Origin: Bacillus ndiopicus
GTDB lineage: Bacteria > Bacillota > Bacilli > Bacillales_A > Planococcaceae
DNA: 64,000 bases
Assembly: GCF_000612805.1 (NCBI RefSeq)
Contig: NZ_HG964403.1
Location: 682,001-746,000 of the forward strand
Direction of reading: 5' to 3'
The notes beneath the pieces were generated by a model. The model saw nothing but the letters and a program-made list of their open reading frames with translations. It was not told where the DNA came from and did no database searches. This document shows positions 62,787 to 64,000 of this stretch, piece by piece (position 1 is the first letter of the stretch; the number at the start of each line of letters is the position of its first letter). Position numbers and translations under genes: made by a program.

Positions 62787-64000
62787 ATGAAATTTGCCAT
62801 TAGCTTTTTTGTTGTTTTAGTTAGTACTATAAGCGCACTACTTTTTATGCAATTTCAAGTTTATTCAAATCAAATTGATTTGGAGGATTCAGCGTTTAAC
62901 TATTCACAAGAAATTGAAATTGTTTATCGTGGTGAAAGTTTAGACATTCGTCAGCATTTTAAAAATTTACCGAATGAGGATGTAACAATTGTTTGGCCAA
63001 GCAAGGCTGAAAATCCAAACTGTTTTATTGAAACTGAATATAGTTGTTCGCGTTTAAGTGAAGATTTAACTACTTTTAATAGTGGAGAAAATCGCACGCA
63101 GTCGCTATCGTACATAATTCCTTTAAAAGGAGGACTTAAATCTAATCAATTAATGGAAGATTTATTTATTAAATTGAAAAATGGGACTGTTAAGTTTTCA
63201 ACAGTACATATTTCAACTGATAGTGAGATAGGCGGTCAGTGGGTAACTGGCTTACCATTAATCGGTCAACAGTCGTTATCACTTGTAAATTATTCGATGT
63301 TTAGTGGAGAAGGGGAAGTTCGAGACCTTTATTGGAAGGCAGGGAATTTGGCGCTACAACAAGCAACAAACACCATTTCTGTTTATGCAAAGAACCCAAC
63401 TTCTATTGCTTTTAACGAAAAGCTAGCAAAGCTAAAACTTTTAAATGATGAGCATATTGCGATTGTTGAAGGGGAAAATAATTCAGATTCACAAGGTAAG
63501 CGCATTTTATTTTTACCACAGATTACAACGAAGCAAATTCAGCAGTCTGTCATATTTGCGCAATTAAATGCGATGTATGATTTTGTTGATACACCGAGAT
63601 GGTTAAAGGAAGTTGTTGCGAGCTATTTAACAGGGAGTACATTAGGTGGAGAGCGTGCGACAACAATCGTTCAAACATTGACGAACCAAATGACAGATGA
63701 GCAACTGCAAAAATGGCTTGATGAATTGCGGGCGCTTCAAGGTAAAGAAGTGACGCCAAGTAAATTAGATGAGGTCTTATCTACAGTATTTGGTATTCAT
63801 ACATCATACTTTTCGTTGAATGCTAACTCTAAGGAAATATTCCCATTCTTATTTAATGATAAACGAGATGTTTATATTGACGAGGAGAAGCAGAATACAG
63901 TTGATGTTATTTTCAAAGAAGGACTTGTTCTATACTCAGCGCAAGACTTGCTTAATGGTCTAGGCTATGAGGCTACAAAGGGGCAGAATGGTTATTATGT
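62787..64000 (+). CDS. Exported protein with stalk-like C-terminal domain (partial, 3' end outside window)
   Basis: At least 404 residues run off the right edge. The ATG at 62787 follows AGGAGG by 8-9 nt. An N-terminal signal or anchor helix (about 4-24) is followed by a long extracellular region with ESLDIRQHFKNLPNEDVTIV and VASYLTGSTLGGERATTIVQ, and then, from about 370, a segment like copper-amine-oxidase N-terminal/stalk repeats (VYIDEEKQ, LVLYSAQDLLNGLGYEATKG). The two cysteines (about 78 and 85) could form a disulfide. The function is not recognised. The frame is open to the last base. Confidence 0.75.
   Translation, partial: MKFAISFFVVLVSTISALLFMQFQVYSNQIDLEDSAFNYSQEIEIVYRGESLDIRQHFKNLPNEDVTIVWPSKAENPNCFIETEYSCSRLSEDLTTFNSGENRTQSLSYIIPLKGGLKSNQLMEDLFIKLKNGTVKFSTVHISTDSEIGGQWVTGLPLIGQQSLSLVNYSMFSGEGEVRDLYWKAGNLALQQATNTISVYAKNPTSIAFNEKLAKLKLLNDEHIAIVEGENNSDSQGKRILFLPQITTKQIQQSVIFAQLNAMYDFVDTPRWLKEVVASYLTGSTLGGERATTIVQTLTNQMTDEQLQKWLDELRALQGKEVTPSKLDEVLSTVFGIHTSYFSLNANSKEIFPFLFNDKRDVYIDEEKQNTVDVIFKEGLVLYSAQDLLNGLGYEATKGQNGYY

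Overview
The window looks like the chromosome of a low-GC, spore-former-type member of the Bacillales, most like a Lysinibacillus/Planococcaceae relative. The backbone gene order closely follows Bacillus subtilis: pdhABCD ... yktA ... yktB-(ykzI)-yktC ... ylaF/typA(ylaG)-ylaH ... ylaI/ylaL/ylaN-ftsW-pycA ... ctaA/ctaCDEFG ... YugN-like (ylbA)-ylbC ... ylbF-ylbG. Shine-Dalgarno sites are strong (AGGAGG), TTG and GTG starts are common, and many genes end in long U-tailed hairpins. No rRNA, tRNA, CRISPR array, prophage or complete insertion sequence was seen. The taxonomic call is inference from gene order and sequence style.

Layout. 1-2.2 kb: the start of a large signalling protein (degenerate kinase domain plus AAA-type ATPase) running off the left edge. 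2.3-8.3 kb: peptide deformylase and the pyruvate dehydrogenase operon. 8.4-12.5 kb: an SDR oxidoreductase lacking its catalytic Tyr and Lys, a CidA/LrgA-LrgB pair, an NMO-type flavoprotein, yktA, a tiny YpzG-like gene and a GNAT acetyltransferase, followed by a 21-bp tandem repeat. 12.9-20.3 kb: a nine-gene accessory operon with a PRD/BglG-type regulator, amidohydrolase, small PRD protein, SFCGS protein, DUF4312, two membrane proteins (DUF4311, DUF4310), a DgaE-type PLP ammonia-lyase and a KDGP aldolase. It resembles the Salmonella glucosaminate (dga) pathway but has no recognisable PTS or kinase. This is the best candidate here for an undescribed transport and catabolic system, and a near-perfect CcpA (cre) site lies at its promoter.

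20.9-26.9 kb: small membrane or lipoprotein genes, DinB, a LysR regulator, an ankyrin lipoprotein and two tandem paralogous amidohydrolases. 27-31.5 kb: yktB, a YkzI-like gene, yktC, ylaF, typA and ylaH. 31.6-39.1 kb: a second accessory block with a DUF2243 plus CtaG-like pair, an SsuABC-type ABC importer, an LLM flavin oxidoreductase, and a divergent MFS/TetR pair with two matching operator-like palindromes. 39.3-45.3 kb: ylaI, ylaL, ylaN, ftsW and pyruvate carboxylase. 45.6-53.4 kb: heme A synthase and the cytochrome caa3 oxidase operon, with ctaB absent from its usual place and a 1-kb non-coding gap there. 53.5-64 kb: an Lrp/EamA divergent pair, YugN-like, YlbC (CAP), a MurE-family ligase, a D-2-hydroxyacid dehydrogenase, ylbF, a GDPD-like protein without its catalytic residues, ylbG, a DUF7147-like gene and the start of an exported protein.

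Functionally, pdhABCD and pycA control the fates of pyruvate, the dga-like operon would deliver pyruvate and glyceraldehyde-3-phosphate to them, and the cta genes build the terminal oxidase. The last 20 kb also carries a family of dispersed, multi-hairpin, non-coding repeats (45.4, 55.2, 58.5, 59.8 and 61.5-62.0 kb) sharing a CTGCGACGAGTAACCGCAG hairpin. These deserve attention as a mobile or RNA element with no transposase of its own in the window.
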